DNA from: Anabaena sp. 4-3
GTDB lineage: Bacteria; Cyanobacteriota; Cyanobacteriia; Cyanobacteriales; Nostocaceae
DNA length: 64,000 nucleotides
Assembly: GCF_001597745.1 (NCBI RefSeq)
Contig: NZ_LUHJ01000013.1
Span: 137,058 to 201,057 of the forward strand
Direction of reading: 5' to 3'
Positions 1-8,350 of the stretch are shown piece after piece. A program made the translations under genes and the position numbers. Positions within the stretch are counted from its first letter, which is position 1. Each line of letters starts with the position of its first letter. Under the pieces are notes generated by a model that saw only the letters and a program-made list of their open reading frames with translations, made no database searches and was not told the origin of the DNA.

Positions 1-1366
1 CCAGGGGTAATTTACCGTACTCTTTAATTACTTGAATTTCTGAACAATCTGGTTTAGGTTTGAGGCGATTATGCAAAATCATCAAGGTACTTTCAATACC
101 TTGATGAATATCTACCGCTTTGAATTCGGCTTCATCCAAGCGGGAGAAATTACGCAAAGATAAGACAATTTCTCGAATTCGTTCCGCACCTACATTCATC
201 GAAGATAACAACTTGGGTAAATCTTCGATAATAAAATCCAGTTCCACTGACTCAAGTTCTGCTTTTAATGTTGGTGCTGGATGAGGATAATGTTGTTGAT
301 AGCATTGCAATAGGTGCAGCAGGTCTTGAGTATATTCAGTAGCATAACAGATATTGCCGTAGATAAAATTAACTGGGTTATTGATTTCGTGAGCAATACC
401 CGCTACAAGTTGACCGAGGCTAGACATTTTTTCGCTCTGAATTAGTTTAATTTGGATTTTCTGCAACTGCTCTAAAGTTTGTTTTAATTTTTCCTTTTCT
501 TGATGTAAAGCTAAAGTGCGTTGCTGTACCCGAAATTCTAATTCTTGATTTGTCTGTGCTAATTGTTTGAGCGCAGCTTGTAAAGATATTTCTGCTTGTT
601 TGCGTTGACTAATATCTAGTAAGAAGCCAAATAATTGTGTCACATTTTCAGGCGATCGCGCCACCGTAACAATATCTTTTACCCATACCCACCGCCCATC
701 AGCAGTTAAAAACCGATACTCAACTATATAATCATCCTGATTTAATAGTACATCCTGGTGATGAGAAACAACTTCTGGCAAATCTTCAGGATGAATGTGT
801 GAATACCAAAAGTTTGGCTTATACCACTGTACTAACTCATAACCAAATAATTCTATAGCTTGCGGCCCTACATAAGTAAACTTACGATTTATATCTACTG
901 CTTCCCAAGGAACTAATTTCACACCTTCTACTAATCGCTTCAGTCTTTGTCTAGTTTGTTCTAAATCTATTTCTGTCAGCTTCCGCACAGTAATATCACT
1001 AGACATAACAGCATATTTATTTGTTATCCCTTCTGCATCTTGTATGGGTTCTCCATCTACTAATAACCACCGCTCTTTTTGCTCCGGCGATAAATAAGAA
1101 ATCTCAAATTTAAAGCTTTCTCCTTTTATCATTTGTTCCCGAATATAAGCTTGTTGAAAATTCTCTGGTGAGTTAGCAGCTAAGACAGTAAAAAATTTCT
1201 TTCCTATAAGCAAATCAATCGCTAAACCAGTGTATTCAATAAATGCTTGATTCACCCATTCAATTCGCCCGGTTCTATCCGTCAATGCCATCAATAAATC
1301 TGAGCGTTCTGACAAAGCAGTAAACATAGTTAATGGTAACTTGAGTGAGTCATCTAACATACCCAT
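1..1366 (-). CDS. PAS-domain sensor histidine kinase, 3' end cut off by window
   Basis: This open frame runs off the left edge, so about 455 codons are visible and the ATP-binding domain is missing. Translation gives two PAS-like domains (roughly residues 10-130 and 135-260), then a Gln/Glu/Lys-rich coiled coil (about 265-315), then a HisKA dimerisation domain. Its H-box reads [12 protein letters not shown], with the phosphoacceptor His at about residue 326. This H-box and coiled-coil layout is typical of cyanobacterial soluble PAS kinases that autophosphorylate and pass phosphate to a response regulator. No transmembrane segment is visible, so it is probably cytoplasmic. Two in-frame ATGs lie 6 bases apart (1366 and 1360) and the true start is uncertain. 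The signal sensed is unknown. It is followed on the same strand, upstream, by arsC with only 17 bases between them, so co-transcription is possible. Confidence 0.85.
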   Translation of the reverse strand, partial: MGMLDDSLKLPLTMFTALSERSDLLMALTDRTGRIEWVNQAFIEYTGLAIDLLIGKKFFTVLAANSPENFQQAYIREQMIKGESFKFEISYLSPEQKERWLLVDGEPIQDAEGITNKYAVMSSDITVRKLTEIDLEQTRQRLKRLVEGVKLVPWEAVDINRKFTYVGPQAIELFGYELVQWYKPNFWYSHIHPEDLPEVVSHHQDVLLNQDDYIVEYRFLTADGRWVWVKDIVTVARSPENVTQLFGFLLDISQRKQAEISLQAALKQLAQTNQELEFRVQQRTLALHQEKEKLKQTLEQLQKIQIKLIQSEKMSSLGQLVAGIAHEINNPVNFIYGNICYATEYTQDLLHLLQCYQQHYPHPAPTLKAELESVELDFIIEDLPKLLSSMNVGAERIREIVLSLRNFSRLDEAEFKAVDIHQGIESTLMILHNRLKPKPDCSEIQVIKEYGKLPL

Positions 1367-1383
1367 CACTCCGGCTCAGAGTA

Positions 1384-1815
1384 TTATAGAGCATCACGTC
1401 TTCCTGCTATGTATGCTAAAAGTAACTTGCTGATATCATCCCGCACCTGTCGGAATACTTGCAGCTTTTCGGTTTCCGTTCCCGTTGCGTCTGCTGGATC
1501 AGGAAAGGCAAAATGATGACGTTTGACTGCTGAAGGTAAAGAAGGACAACTTTGATCAGCGTGATCGCACACTGTAATCACAGTATCAATTTTTTGGTCT
1601 AAAAATTGGTTGATATGTTTACAATAGTTTTGAGAAATATCTATACCAATTTCTTGCATTACTTTCACAGCTAAAGGGTGAACTTTTTCGGCTGGATTCA
1701 TCCCTGCACTATGTACTGTTAATAAATCATCTGCTAATTCATTTAAAATTCCTTCTGCTATTTGACTCCGGCAAGAATTACCTGTGCAGAGTATAAGTAA
1801 CAATGGTTTTTGCAT
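1384..1815 (-). CDS. arsC: Arsenate reductase, thioredoxin-coupled ArsC (LMW phosphatase fold)
   Basis: The 143-residue product has the low-molecular-weight phosphatase P-loop with CX5R at Cys10 to Arg16 (CTGNSCR). It also has the two further cysteines, Cys83 and Cys90, placed as in the three-cysteine relay of the Staphylococcus/Bacillus ArsC family. These enzymes reduce arsenate to arsenite in the cytoplasm, ending with a disulfide that thioredoxin reduces. The length matches the family (about 130-140). No arsenite efflux gene or ArsR repressor is beside it. The neighbours are a PAS kinase downstream on the same strand and an AT-rich spacer upstream. A protein tyrosine phosphatase is the main alternative, but the second cysteine pair argues for arsenate reductase. 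Confidence 0.88.
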   Translation of the reverse strand: MQKPLLLILCTGNSCRSQIAEGILNELADDLLTVHSAGMNPAEKVHPLAVKVMQEIGIDISQNYCKHINQFLDQKIDTVITVCDHADQSCPSLPSAVKRHHFAFPDPADATGTETEKLQVFRQVRDDISKLLLAYIAGRRDAL

Positions 1816-2030
1816 ATTTGAATTTCATAAATTTTATCATGCTCGATAAATTTTAAGTCAAATCAAAAATCATAGTCTTCCGGGAAAGCACATAAATCTC
1901 AGTAAATATGGGGAATAAATAGGGAATTAATAATGTTATCTTAACCTTGATTTAACAGAAAGATTACTATTACGAAATTCAATTATGTTATGTGAAATAA
2001 CTTAATTAAAGATAAAATGACGATGAAATA

Positions 2031-2061
2031 GATCCCCGACTTCTCAAAGAAGTCGGGGATC
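2031..2061. terminator. Strong palindrome downstream of the ABC permease gene
   Basis: A 13-bp perfect stem (GATCCCCGACTTC and its complement) encloses a 5-base loop. It sits 24 bases beyond the stop codon of the minus-strand permease gene. The flanks are A/T rich but lack a long T-run, so it may be a terminator or a dispersed palindromic repeat of the kind common in Nostoc genomes. Confidence 0.55.
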
Positions 2062-2085
2062 TGAGTTCCGCAAAATATGCCGTGT

Positions 2086-3204
2086 CTATCTTTTAATACT
2101 ACGAGGATCGAGAGCATCTCTTAACCCATCACCGAGTAAGTTAAAAGCTAAGACTGTGAGAATAATTAGCACGGCTGGCGGCCAAATTAACCAAGGTTGT
2201 AGAACTAAAATAGAAGCATTACTGGCTAGAGACAGCATATTACCCCAAGATGGGTCAGGTTGTTGAATACCCAAACCAATGAGACTTAAGACGGCTTCCG
2301 CACCGATAAAACTGGGAACGGCTAAGGTAGCAGAGATAATTACATAAGTAGCAGTTTGCGGTAAAACGTGGCGCACAATGATATAAATTGGTTTTCCGCC
2401 CATTGCTCTGGCTGCTTGGACAAATTCCCGCTCTTTAATTGATAGTACCTGTCCGCGAATTACTCTAGCTAATCCTGCCCAACTTATTACCGAAGTAATT
2501 AATACAACAAGTAAGAAGCGTTGACTGCTGGATAATCCGGCTGGTAAAACCGCGCTTAGGGTAACTAACAGATAAATGCTGGGGAAAGTCATTAGCACTT
2601 CTGACACGCGCATGATGACGCTATCTGCCCAACCACCAAAGTAACCAGAAATACCACCTATGAGCAAGCCCAGGGGAAAGGTAAACAAAACTCCCACAAT
2701 ACCGATAAACAGACTAATGCGCCCCCCATACAGCAAGCGACTAAATTGATCCCGTCCTTGTTCGTCAGTTCCTAGGATATTTAATTTAGCGTTACCCTCT
2801 GCGCCAAACAAATGCAAGTTTAAGGGAATACCTGGGATAATAGTGACTTCCTGCCATTTAGGAGGTAGTGGTAAACTGAGTTGAAACAGTCGGTATTCTG
2901 GCCCTGAGACAAACAACCGCACTGGCGATGGCTGGGTGAAGTCTACAATTAGTTTGCGATCGCCTGTCTGTAAGTCGGTGTCTCCCTGAGTTGTAGGATA
3001 AATATGAGGGCCGATAAACTTACCCGATTGTGGTGCAACCCAATAAATTTTAGTTGGTGGTAATAGTGAACCATTAGGCTGTGACGCATAAGGGTTATAA
3101 GGGGCGACGAAATCAGCAGCAATTACCGCTATATAGAAAACTAATAGCAAAATTGCCCCAAATCGCGCCAATGGATTTTTTTGAAGTCTTTGCCACCAAT
3201 TCAT
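2086..3204 (-). CDS. Peptide/nickel-type ABC transporter permease (OppC/DppC family) with enlarged periplasmic segment
   Basis: The 372-residue product has a first membrane segment at about residues 15-33, then a long non-membrane stretch to about 155, then five hydrophobic segments. The conserved inner-membrane EAA-type loop (around ARAMGG...HVLP) lies near residues 265-285 and contacts the ATPase subunit. OppC/DppC permeases are usually about 300 residues. The extra length lies between the first and second segments, where a 70-80 residue, proline-rich, predicted periplasmic insert is seen. No partner permease, ATPase or binding protein lies alongside, so the rest of the transporter must be encoded elsewhere. 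The substrate is unknown; oligopeptides are the family default. The palindrome at 2031-2061 may end the transcript. Confidence 0.85.
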   Translation of the reverse strand: MNWWQRLQKNPLARFGAILLLVFYIAVIAADFVAPYNPYASQPNGSLLPPTKIYWVAPQSGKFIGPHIYPTTQGDTDLQTGDRKLIVDFTQPSPVRLFVSGPEYRLFQLSLPLPPKWQEVTIIPGIPLNLHLFGAEGNAKLNILGTDEQGRDQFSRLLYGGRISLFIGIVGVLFTFPLGLLIGGISGYFGGWADSVIMRVSEVLMTFPSIYLLVTLSAVLPAGLSSSQRFLLVVLITSVISWAGLARVIRGQVLSIKEREFVQAARAMGGKPIYIIVRHVLPQTATYVIISATLAVPSFIGAEAVLSLIGLGIQQPDPSWGNMLSLASNASILVLQPWLIWPPAVLIILTVLAFNLLGDGLRDALDPRSIKR

Positions 3205-3207
3205 AAT

Positions 3208-3247
3208 TATTAGTCATTAGTCATTAGTTATTAGTCATTAGTCATTG
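3208..3247. repeat. Heptameric tandem repeat (TAGTCAT type)
   Basis: About five copies of a TTAGTCAT/TTAGTTAT-like heptamer lie just upstream of the permease start. This short tandem repeat class is typical of Nostoc and Anabaena and recurs, in either orientation, at 8297, 11645, 31176, 39604 and 49860. Confidence 0.8.
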
Positions 3248-3326
3248 GGGAAGGTTGACGGTTGACTGGGTTGAAGAATAAATTCTCCCTTGTCTCCCTT
3301 GTCTCCCTGCTCCCCCACTGCCTTGA

Positions 3327-4202
3327 TTACGCTTGTAATTCCTTAACTAAGTATTTTTGTTCTTCTAGGTTTTTCTCATGTTCAACCACAAATACATTTG
3401 AGTAGAGATTGGCAATAATTTGTTGTCCTTGCTGTGTCAGAGATAAATATCTCAGCCCAGCTTGAATATAGGGATAAACGCAATTCCAATAAAATTTGGC
3501 GTAATTTTTCCGTAAATCCGCAGGCGTTTTATAGCCTAAATCTTTGCTAACTCCGGTTTCCTCAAACTCATAGAATAAAGAAGTGATTTTCTTTAAGTAA
3601 CGTGGATCGCTTAATTGTCCAATTAAATCAGCAGCACGTACCAATCCGGCAAAGCTAGTTGTATCTTGATGATCTTCCGCACTAGGTACTGGAAACCTTG
3701 TTAACTCAATATTCCTTTTAATTACCTCCACATCAATCAGCTTATGTCCGCCAAAACGCTCATCAATAAACAGTTTGGCTCTGTCTACATGATAAGGTGT
3801 CAGACTAGCATCAGAAGCCCCAGGCGGCAGAGTAATCATTTCACCATTTTTACCTGTGGCATACAAGTTTTCATGTTCTTGGTCTTGTCGGCAAACTCCT
3901 TTAACATAACCAATATCGTGACATAATAAGGAAATAATAAAATGTAACCAGTCTTCACTGGAAACACCACCTTCACGGATATGTTTACCGCGTAGAATTT
4001 CCTGACCGACAAGGGTAACTAATATGGAGTGTTCGACATTGTGATAGAGTGCATCACTGTTGGCTATGTTTTCCAACGCCATATTACCAGCCCAAGCGAT
4101 GATGTCTTGATAATCATTTTTTAGACAGCCATAAGTACGGCTGTAGCCCTCTCTCAGTTGTTTGACAAACGCATCAATTAAAATCTCAGTGGCGTTGAAC
4201 AT
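3327..4202 (-). CDS. HD-domain metal-dependent phosphohydrolase
   Basis: The 291-residue soluble protein carries an HD-superfamily signature: His54 and His58 (HNVEH), then the His95-Asp96 doublet in LLCHDIGY, and a later conserved helix with DLIGQLSDP around residues 190-205. HD proteins use these residues to bind metal ions and hydrolyse phosphoesters, often of nucleotides, but the substrate here cannot be inferred. The length is somewhat greater than a bare HD domain, with a C-terminal helical extension containing Tyr- and Gln-rich segments. It stands alone between the ABC permease and an AT-rich spacer. Similar stand-alone HD proteins are common in cyanobacteria, but I do not recognise a named function. 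Confidence 0.75.
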   Translation of the reverse strand: MFNATEILIDAFVKQLREGYSRTYGCLKNDYQDIIAWAGNMALENIANSDALYHNVEHSILVTLVGQEILRGKHIREGGVSSEDWLHFIISLLCHDIGYVKGVCRQDQEHENLYATGKNGEMITLPPGASDASLTPYHVDRAKLFIDERFGGHKLIDVEVIKRNIELTRFPVPSAEDHQDTTSFAGLVRAADLIGQLSDPRYLKKITSLFYEFEETGVSKDLGYKTPADLRKNYAKFYWNCVYPYIQAGLRYLSLTQQGQQIIANLYSNVFVVEHEKNLEEQKYLVKELQA

Positions 4203-4829
4203 AGTTGCGGCTCAGGTGGGATAGAAATTATTGATAGGGTATTAACAACAATCTACATTTACAATTTCTCTCAATGGAGTTTAACAAAATGCAGATTGAT
4301 CTTTTTTAACTCACGGATGACGGTACGTGCTAGTTATGTTTATACTGCGATCGCCTCTGGTGCTGCACCCCCCCAATCACAGTCAGTTAATGCGTGAGGT
4401 GTTGGCGACAGTAAGATTTTGCCGACATCAAACCCAGTAAGCAGTTGCAATAAAATCAGACACATCAACCAAAAACAGTTAAAATTTCCATATATCTCCA
4501 CACTCTCCATCTTCCACTTTTTTTCACTGGATGGCGGTGATCTAAATACCATGAATGTGTGATTGAGCGATGATGATACAAAATCACGATTTTCCTGTGC
4601 TTCACCGTTACAAGATGGGGATTCATTTACCCACTTTAATAAAGATTTATATTTACTTCAATTGAATTAATCATTATTTATGCTCATCAATTACCCAATT
4701 AAGTATACTTCAATTTAAGATGATACAATTCTATGGTGTTACATAAGTTAAATCCAGCCTTTAATGCTACTAAAAGTTTAATAGCAAATGTAAATTCTAG
4801 TTTTTTCAGTTAATAGTCGGGTAATTATG
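4203..4829. other. Intergenic stretch without a recognisable gene
   Basis: About 630 AT-rich bases lie between the HD-domain gene and tRNA-Gly. Only short open frames occur; none has a recognisable product or a good ribosome binding site. A 26-codon frame starting at 4317 ends soon after a C7 run and is not supported. The last bases hold the tRNA promoter. Confidence 0.6.
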
Positions 4830-4830
4830 C

Positions 4831-4836
4831 TATAAT
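4831..4836 (+). promoter_or_regulatory. Probable -10 box of the tRNA-Gly promoter
   Basis: A perfect TATAAT lies 17 bases before the first base of tRNA-Gly, a spacing expected for a tRNA transcript with a short leader. No clear -35 box is seen. Confidence 0.6.
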
Positions 4837-4852
4837 TTAGCTGAATAATTTT

Positions 4853-4924
4853 GCGGGCGTAATTCAGTGGTAGAATGTCACCTTCCCAAGGTGAACGTCG
4901 TGGGTTCGAGTCCCATCGCCCGCT
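4853..4924 (+). tRNA. trnG: tRNA-Gly (anticodon CCC)
   Basis: The 72-base cloverleaf is complete. The acceptor stem GCGGGCG pairs with CGCCCGC, the D stem is ATTC/GAAT, and the anticodon stem TCACC/GGTGA holds the loop TTCCCAA with anticodon CCC. The T arm is GTGGG-TTCGAGT-CCCAT and the discriminator base is U. CCA is not encoded. It is followed, six bases later, by the start of a degraded DUF433 gene. Confidence 0.95.
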
Positions 4925-4929
4925 TTTTG

Positions 4930-5237
4930 ATGTCGATTGCCAAATTATTTGTCCGCATTGACAAATTTACGTTTGACCCTCACATTATAGCGGGACAAGC
5001 TTGTATTCGTGGTATGCGTGTCCCAGTTGCTTTAATTTTAAATTTGGTCGCGAATGGTAAAACTGTAGGGGAAATTATCCAAGACTATCCTTATTTGGAA
5101 CCAGAGGATATTTAGCAATCATTAATGTATGCAGCATGATTAGCTAAAGAGCAGGTTTACCCAATAGATAGATATCATCAATTATTAACACGGTTCCCCG
5201 TGAACCAGCCCCCACTACAAACAAGCAAAAGCTAATA
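4930..5237 (+). pseudogene. Broken DUF433 (VapB-type antitoxin-like) gene next to tRNA-Gly
   Basis: From the ATG at 4930 the first 61 codons encode a recognisable DUF433 protein: FDPHIIAGQACIRGMRVPV, then LILNLVANGKT and the ending DYPYLEPEDI. The family normally continues through a short alanine-rich helix. Here a TAG stops the frame at 5113. Reading on in the same frame gives family-like residues (QSLMYAA), a second stop at 5137-5139 where a Trp is expected, then LAKEQVYP, and a final stop near 5237. So the gene carries at least two nonsense changes. DUF433 proteins are small DNA-binding antitoxin-like partners of PIN-like DUF5615 toxins; no toxin follows. The start codon is only 6 bases from the tRNA and has no room for its own promoter. 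Confidence 0.7.
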
Positions 5238-5274
5238 TTATATTTTCTTAATTGAATCGTCTTGATTAATGAAA

Positions 5275-5304
5275 GGTAGGTTTAACACAGGTTTTAAACC
5301 TACC
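5275..5304 (+). terminator. Hairpin after the DUF433 relic
   Basis: An 11-bp perfect stem (GGTAGGTTTAA/TTAAACCTACC) with an 8-base loop is followed by CTTTAT. It could end transcripts from the tRNA-Gly/DUF433 region. Confidence 0.5.
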
Positions 5305-5590
5305 CTTTATAATTAAGTATGATGGCAGCTACAGAGTGGTTGACAAAAGTTTCTACCTGAGCTTGGATGTTGGCAATCAATCAAAACCACATCATGGTAG
5401 ATATAGAGCTAATATTGCTTGATTGTTAACGGCACAAGCTTAACTAAATACTGTGTAATGGTTGCAAGCGATCGCTCTTACACCAGCCAACCCAGTATTA
5501 AGTAATACTTGTAGATATTCGATTCATACCGCTAATCAGATAAGGTGAAATCATAATTAATTTAATCATAACTCAGAGGTGAATATTAAA

Positions 5591-5977
5591 ATGCCTAAAT
5601 GGAAAGTAGTCACAGAATTTGCTTTTAATGCTGCTCACTACATCAAAGATTATAATGGCCCCTGTGGTCGGATGCACGGGCATAATTATCAAGTCCGCAT
5701 TGAAGCTACATCTACACAACTCCACGCTTCCCAATACTGCCCACATCCGGTGATGGTAGCTGATTTTAGAACGCTACGTTGGGCTAAACAAGATATCACA
5801 AAAGGAGGGCTTGATCATGGTGTGCTTAACGAAGTCATGCCTCCTGAATATGAAACAACGGCAGAGATGATCGCCAAGTATATCTATGATGAAACTAAAA
5901 AGCGACTACCCCCAGATGTACAGTTAAAAGTTCATGTTTCTGAAACACCTAATAGCTGGGTAGAATACGAAGATTGA
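5591..5977 (+). CDS. queD: 6-carboxytetrahydropterin synthase / 6-pyruvoyl-tetrahydropterin synthase family (QueD)
   Basis: The 128-residue product matches the QueD/PTPS fold. The zinc ligands are His16 (in FNAAHYI), His29 and His31 (in MHGHNY), with the catalytic Cys25 just before them (GPCGRMHGH). A conserved DHG lies in the middle, and a Glu-Thr pair near the C-terminus fits the pterin pocket. QueD converts 7,8-dihydroneopterin triphosphate to 6-carboxytetrahydropterin in queuosine synthesis. Some cyanobacterial relatives are annotated as PTPS, so the exact product is uncertain. I choose the ATG at 5591 because AGAGG lies about 11 bases upstream at a normal distance; a GTG at 5579 would overlap that site. 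No other queuosine gene is adjacent. Confidence 0.85.
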   Translation: MPKWKVVTEFAFNAAHYIKDYNGPCGRMHGHNYQVRIEATSTQLHASQYCPHPVMVADFRTLRWAKQDITKGGLDHGVLNEVMPPEYETTAEMIAKYIYDETKKRLPPDVQLKVHVSETPNSWVEYED

Positions 5978-6044
5978 TGTAGTGCAAATCATTTTGGCTG
6001 ATTGTGCATCAGGAATTTCCACATAATAAAATTTTCCAGATGCA

Positions 6045-6101
6045 GGGCGCGTCAGTAATTTCCCGACATGAAAAAAGATTATTCCTACTGACGCAACCTA
6101 C
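6045..6101. repeat. Degenerate inverted repeat of the GTGCGTCAG family
   Basis: The arms GGGCGCGTCAGTA and TACTGACGCAACCTA enclose about 30 bases. The arms match, with changes, those of the elements at 8163, 43892 and 51396, so this looks like an older copy of the same small dispersed element. Confidence 0.55.
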
Positions 6102-6502
6102 TAAATTTTAATCACAATTCATTGGTTATATGATGCTAGTATTTCTATATGGCAAATTTACTTTCTAATTCCTCAGACAGAATTAAACAAATAGTTTTTC
6201 TGTCACCTGTTATCTATGTCCATGAATACTAATTGCACACATTTTTTTGTTTTCATGGCTCAAAGCCTATCCATCCTGAAGAATGTACTTTCAGATTTGA
6301 TTATTCAACCATGAATCTCGGATTTTTGTGAAGTTGTGTAAACTATGTAGTGTAGTAGCCTTATGCTTAAACTTAATCAAGTTTTAAAACTCTATATTAA
6401 GTTTTTAATAATAGTTGTCTCAACTTGTAGGTAAATGGCGTGGTTTGCGGTTGTAATTGTGTAATCTGAAAACAGCTAGACTAATGATTAAATTGAGGTC
6501 TG
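6102..6502. other. Intergenic stretch
   Basis: Around 400 AT-rich bases upstream of the small hypothetical gene at 6503. Apart from the inverted repeat at its left edge I see no gene or clear signal. Confidence 0.5.
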
Positions 6503-6718
6503 ATGACTCCTAAAATTCTGCGTCAGCTCTGGGCTATAGTGGAAAACTCCCAAAGCAAGATCCTCTTGCAGATGGATGATGCTAGCTTGGTGCAATGGTT
6601 GGCAAACCAAATTACAACACAAGCTTTGTTAGATGCCCACGAAACTGATTTTTTAGTGGACTACATTCAATCTCGGCTATCTCTCATCCGTGATATTGCT
6701 TATGAAAGACAGTGTTAA
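6503..6718 (+). CDS. Small conserved-looking hypothetical protein
   Basis: A 71-residue, mostly helical, soluble protein begins MTPKILRQLWAIVE and ends in Cys. It has no signal peptide, membrane segment or catalytic motif I recognise. The amino-acid composition is that of a real small protein (balanced charge, Leu/Gln-rich helices), and the ATG follows GAGG with normal spacing, which supports translation. It lies alone between a long spacer and the convergent ribD gene. I cannot assign a function. Confidence 0.55.
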   Translation: MTPKILRQLWAIVENSQSKILLQMDDASLVQWLANQITTQALLDAHETDFLVDYIQSRLSLIRDIAYERQC

Positions 6719-6787
6719 TAATAACAGAACTATGATAAATAGTCCATAGTTAATCGTGATCACGATTAACTATGAACGACTGACTGA

Positions 6788-8005
6788 TTAATGCTGTGGC
6801 GGCAAATAACCTTCCACTAAACAATCACAACCAACTACGCGCCAACGGACACGTTCTAAAAGCAGTGCCTCAGTCATAGTAGTCAAACCTAAGTCACCTA
6901 CAGGTGTGGGTGCATGATTACCGCCAATAATTTTGGGAGCAATAAAAGCTAAGATTTTTTGTACTGCCCCTTGAGCGATCGCACTAGCGGATAATTTACC
7001 ACCACATTCCCATAGCACACTACAAAAACCTCGCTCATATAAATAATTCATTGCGGCTTGTGGTGTGAGCGATGGTAACTCTAACACCTCCACGCCATAA
7101 TTGAGCAACAGTTTTTGGAAATCGGGATTAGCACCTACTTCTGTTAATACCAAAGTCGGAGCCTCCGCAGTTTGCCACAAACGGGCATCTGCTGGCAAAT
7201 TCAGTTGCCGACTCATCACCACCCGTAAAGGATTGTGCGCCCCCTGCTGATGGCTAGTTAAATAAGGATTATCTTGACGGACGGTATTACCACCCACAAT
7301 CACCGCATCACAAGCAGCTCGCAGTTGGTGAACTTCGCTCCTAGCCGCCTGATTTGTTACCCATGCACTGTGACCGGAAGTAGTGGCAATCTTACCATCT
7401 AAAGTCATGGCATATTTTAAAATCCCTAAAGGTTGTTTGTGAAGAATCCGGTAAACAAAAGCCTCATTGAGTTGCTGACAGGCTACCGTTTCTACCCCCA
7501 CCAACACCTCGATTCCTGCCGCCCGTAACCGCGCAATACCACCACCAGCAACCAAAGGGTTAGGATCAACCATCCCCACCACTACCTTAGCTACACCAGC
7601 CTGAATTAAACCCTCCGAACAAGGGGGAGTACGTCCGTAGTGATTGCAAGGCTCAAGATTCACATATACAGTAGCACCACGAGCCAATTCTCCAGCTGCT
7701 CTGAGGGCAAAAACTTCGGCATGAGGTTCACCTGCACAGGGATGAAAACCTTCCCCGACAATCTTCCCATCTTTAACAACCACTGCCCCCACTAACGGAT
7801 TCGGTGAAGTGCGTCCCAAAGCACGACGGGCAAGTTCCAAACACCGTTGCATCATAGCACGGTCAAAGTCGCTTCCTACCTGTTGCTGTGTTGATGAATC
7901 GGAATCGACAGGCGATCGCACTAAAACTTCTTGTTCCTGATTATTTTGAGGTTGGTATGCACCTGCTTGAGCAACCACTGGCAAGTTATCCATAATTTTG
8001 GGCAT
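6788..8005 (-). CDS. ribD: Bifunctional riboflavin biosynthesis deaminase/reductase RibD
   Basis: This cytoplasmic enzyme catalyses two riboflavin steps: deamination of the pyrimidine intermediate, then reduction of its ribosyl side chain. The N-terminal CMP/dCMP-deaminase-like domain has HAE at residues 95-97 and PC...C at 119-129, giving zinc ligands His95, Cys120 and Cys129. The C-terminal reductase domain (about 195-400) includes LKYAMTLDGK and VGGNTVRQDNP. The track start gives 405 residues, but the first 50 are Gln/Ser-rich and lie outside the family's usual N-terminus. Met51/Met52 (codons at 7853-7855 and 7850-7852) would give a protein of normal length (about 355). It is monocistronic and convergent with the small gene upstream of it. 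Confidence 0.93.
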   Translation of the reverse strand: MPKIMDNLPVVAQAGAYQPQNNQEQEVLVRSPVDSDSSTQQQVGSDFDRAMMQRCLELARRALGRTSPNPLVGAVVVKDGKIVGEGFHPCAGEPHAEVFALRAAGELARGATVYVNLEPCNHYGRTPPCSEGLIQAGVAKVVVGMVDPNPLVAGGGIARLRAAGIEVLVGVETVACQQLNEAFVYRILHKQPLGILKYAMTLDGKIATTSGHSAWVTNQAARSEVHQLRAACDAVIVGGNTVRQDNPYLTSHQQGAHNPLRVVMSRQLNLPADARLWQTAEAPTLVLTEVGANPDFQKLLLNYGVEVLELPSLTPQAAMNYLYERGFCSVLWECGGKLSASAIAQGAVQKILAFIAPKIIGGNHAPTPVGDLGLTTMTEALLLERVRWRVVGCDCLVEGYLPPQH

Positions 8006-8162
8006 TACTGTAAATATTCTGCACCCTAAATGCTCTTATGGCGATACTGACACAGTAATATCCCCAGGCTAAGATTGGGGATAGGTTCGGGCAGGAAGCA
8101 GAGGAAGCGGAGGAAGCAGGGCAGCAGGGAGAGAACAGCTAATGACTAATAACTAATAACTA

Positions 8163-8297
8163 AGGGAACACCAAAAAATAAATTATCCAAATCGACTGTT
8201 AGTAGGGTGCGTCAGGATGAATATTTGCTTGGTATAGCTAGGGTTTCTCGTACTGACGCACCCTACATTTTAGATATTTTTTGATCTGGCAGTCCCT
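8163..8297. mobile_element. MITE-like element, copy A (about 135 bp)
   Basis: The element begins AGGGAACACC and ends GCAGTCCCT. Inside, the arms GTAGGGTGCGTCAG and CTGACGCACCCTAC form a large imperfect hairpin. The whole element recurs in inverted orientation at 51396-51529 with only scattered differences, so it is a mobile or recently mobile unit with no coding capacity. It sits between ribD and mreD and abuts heptameric repeats. Confidence 0.7.
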
Positions 8298-8350
8298 AAT
8301 AACTAATGACTAATGACTAATGACTAATAACTAATAACTAATGACTATTA
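8297..8350. repeat. Heptameric tandem repeat overlapping the mreD stop codon
   Basis: Runs of TAATGAC/TAATAAC units. The last codons of mreD (NSH and stop) are written in this repeat. Confidence 0.8.

Noticed and set aside
4317..4397. 26-codon plus-strand frame with Ala/Pro-rich residues
   Set aside because: It recalled the start of a phycobilisome linker, but it ends after 26 codons near a C7 run and no continuation in other frames resembles a linker.
4340..4552. 70-codon minus-strand frame in the spacer before tRNA-Gly
   Set aside because: No family resemblance, no ribosome binding site, and composition like random AT-rich sequence with a single hydrophobic stretch.
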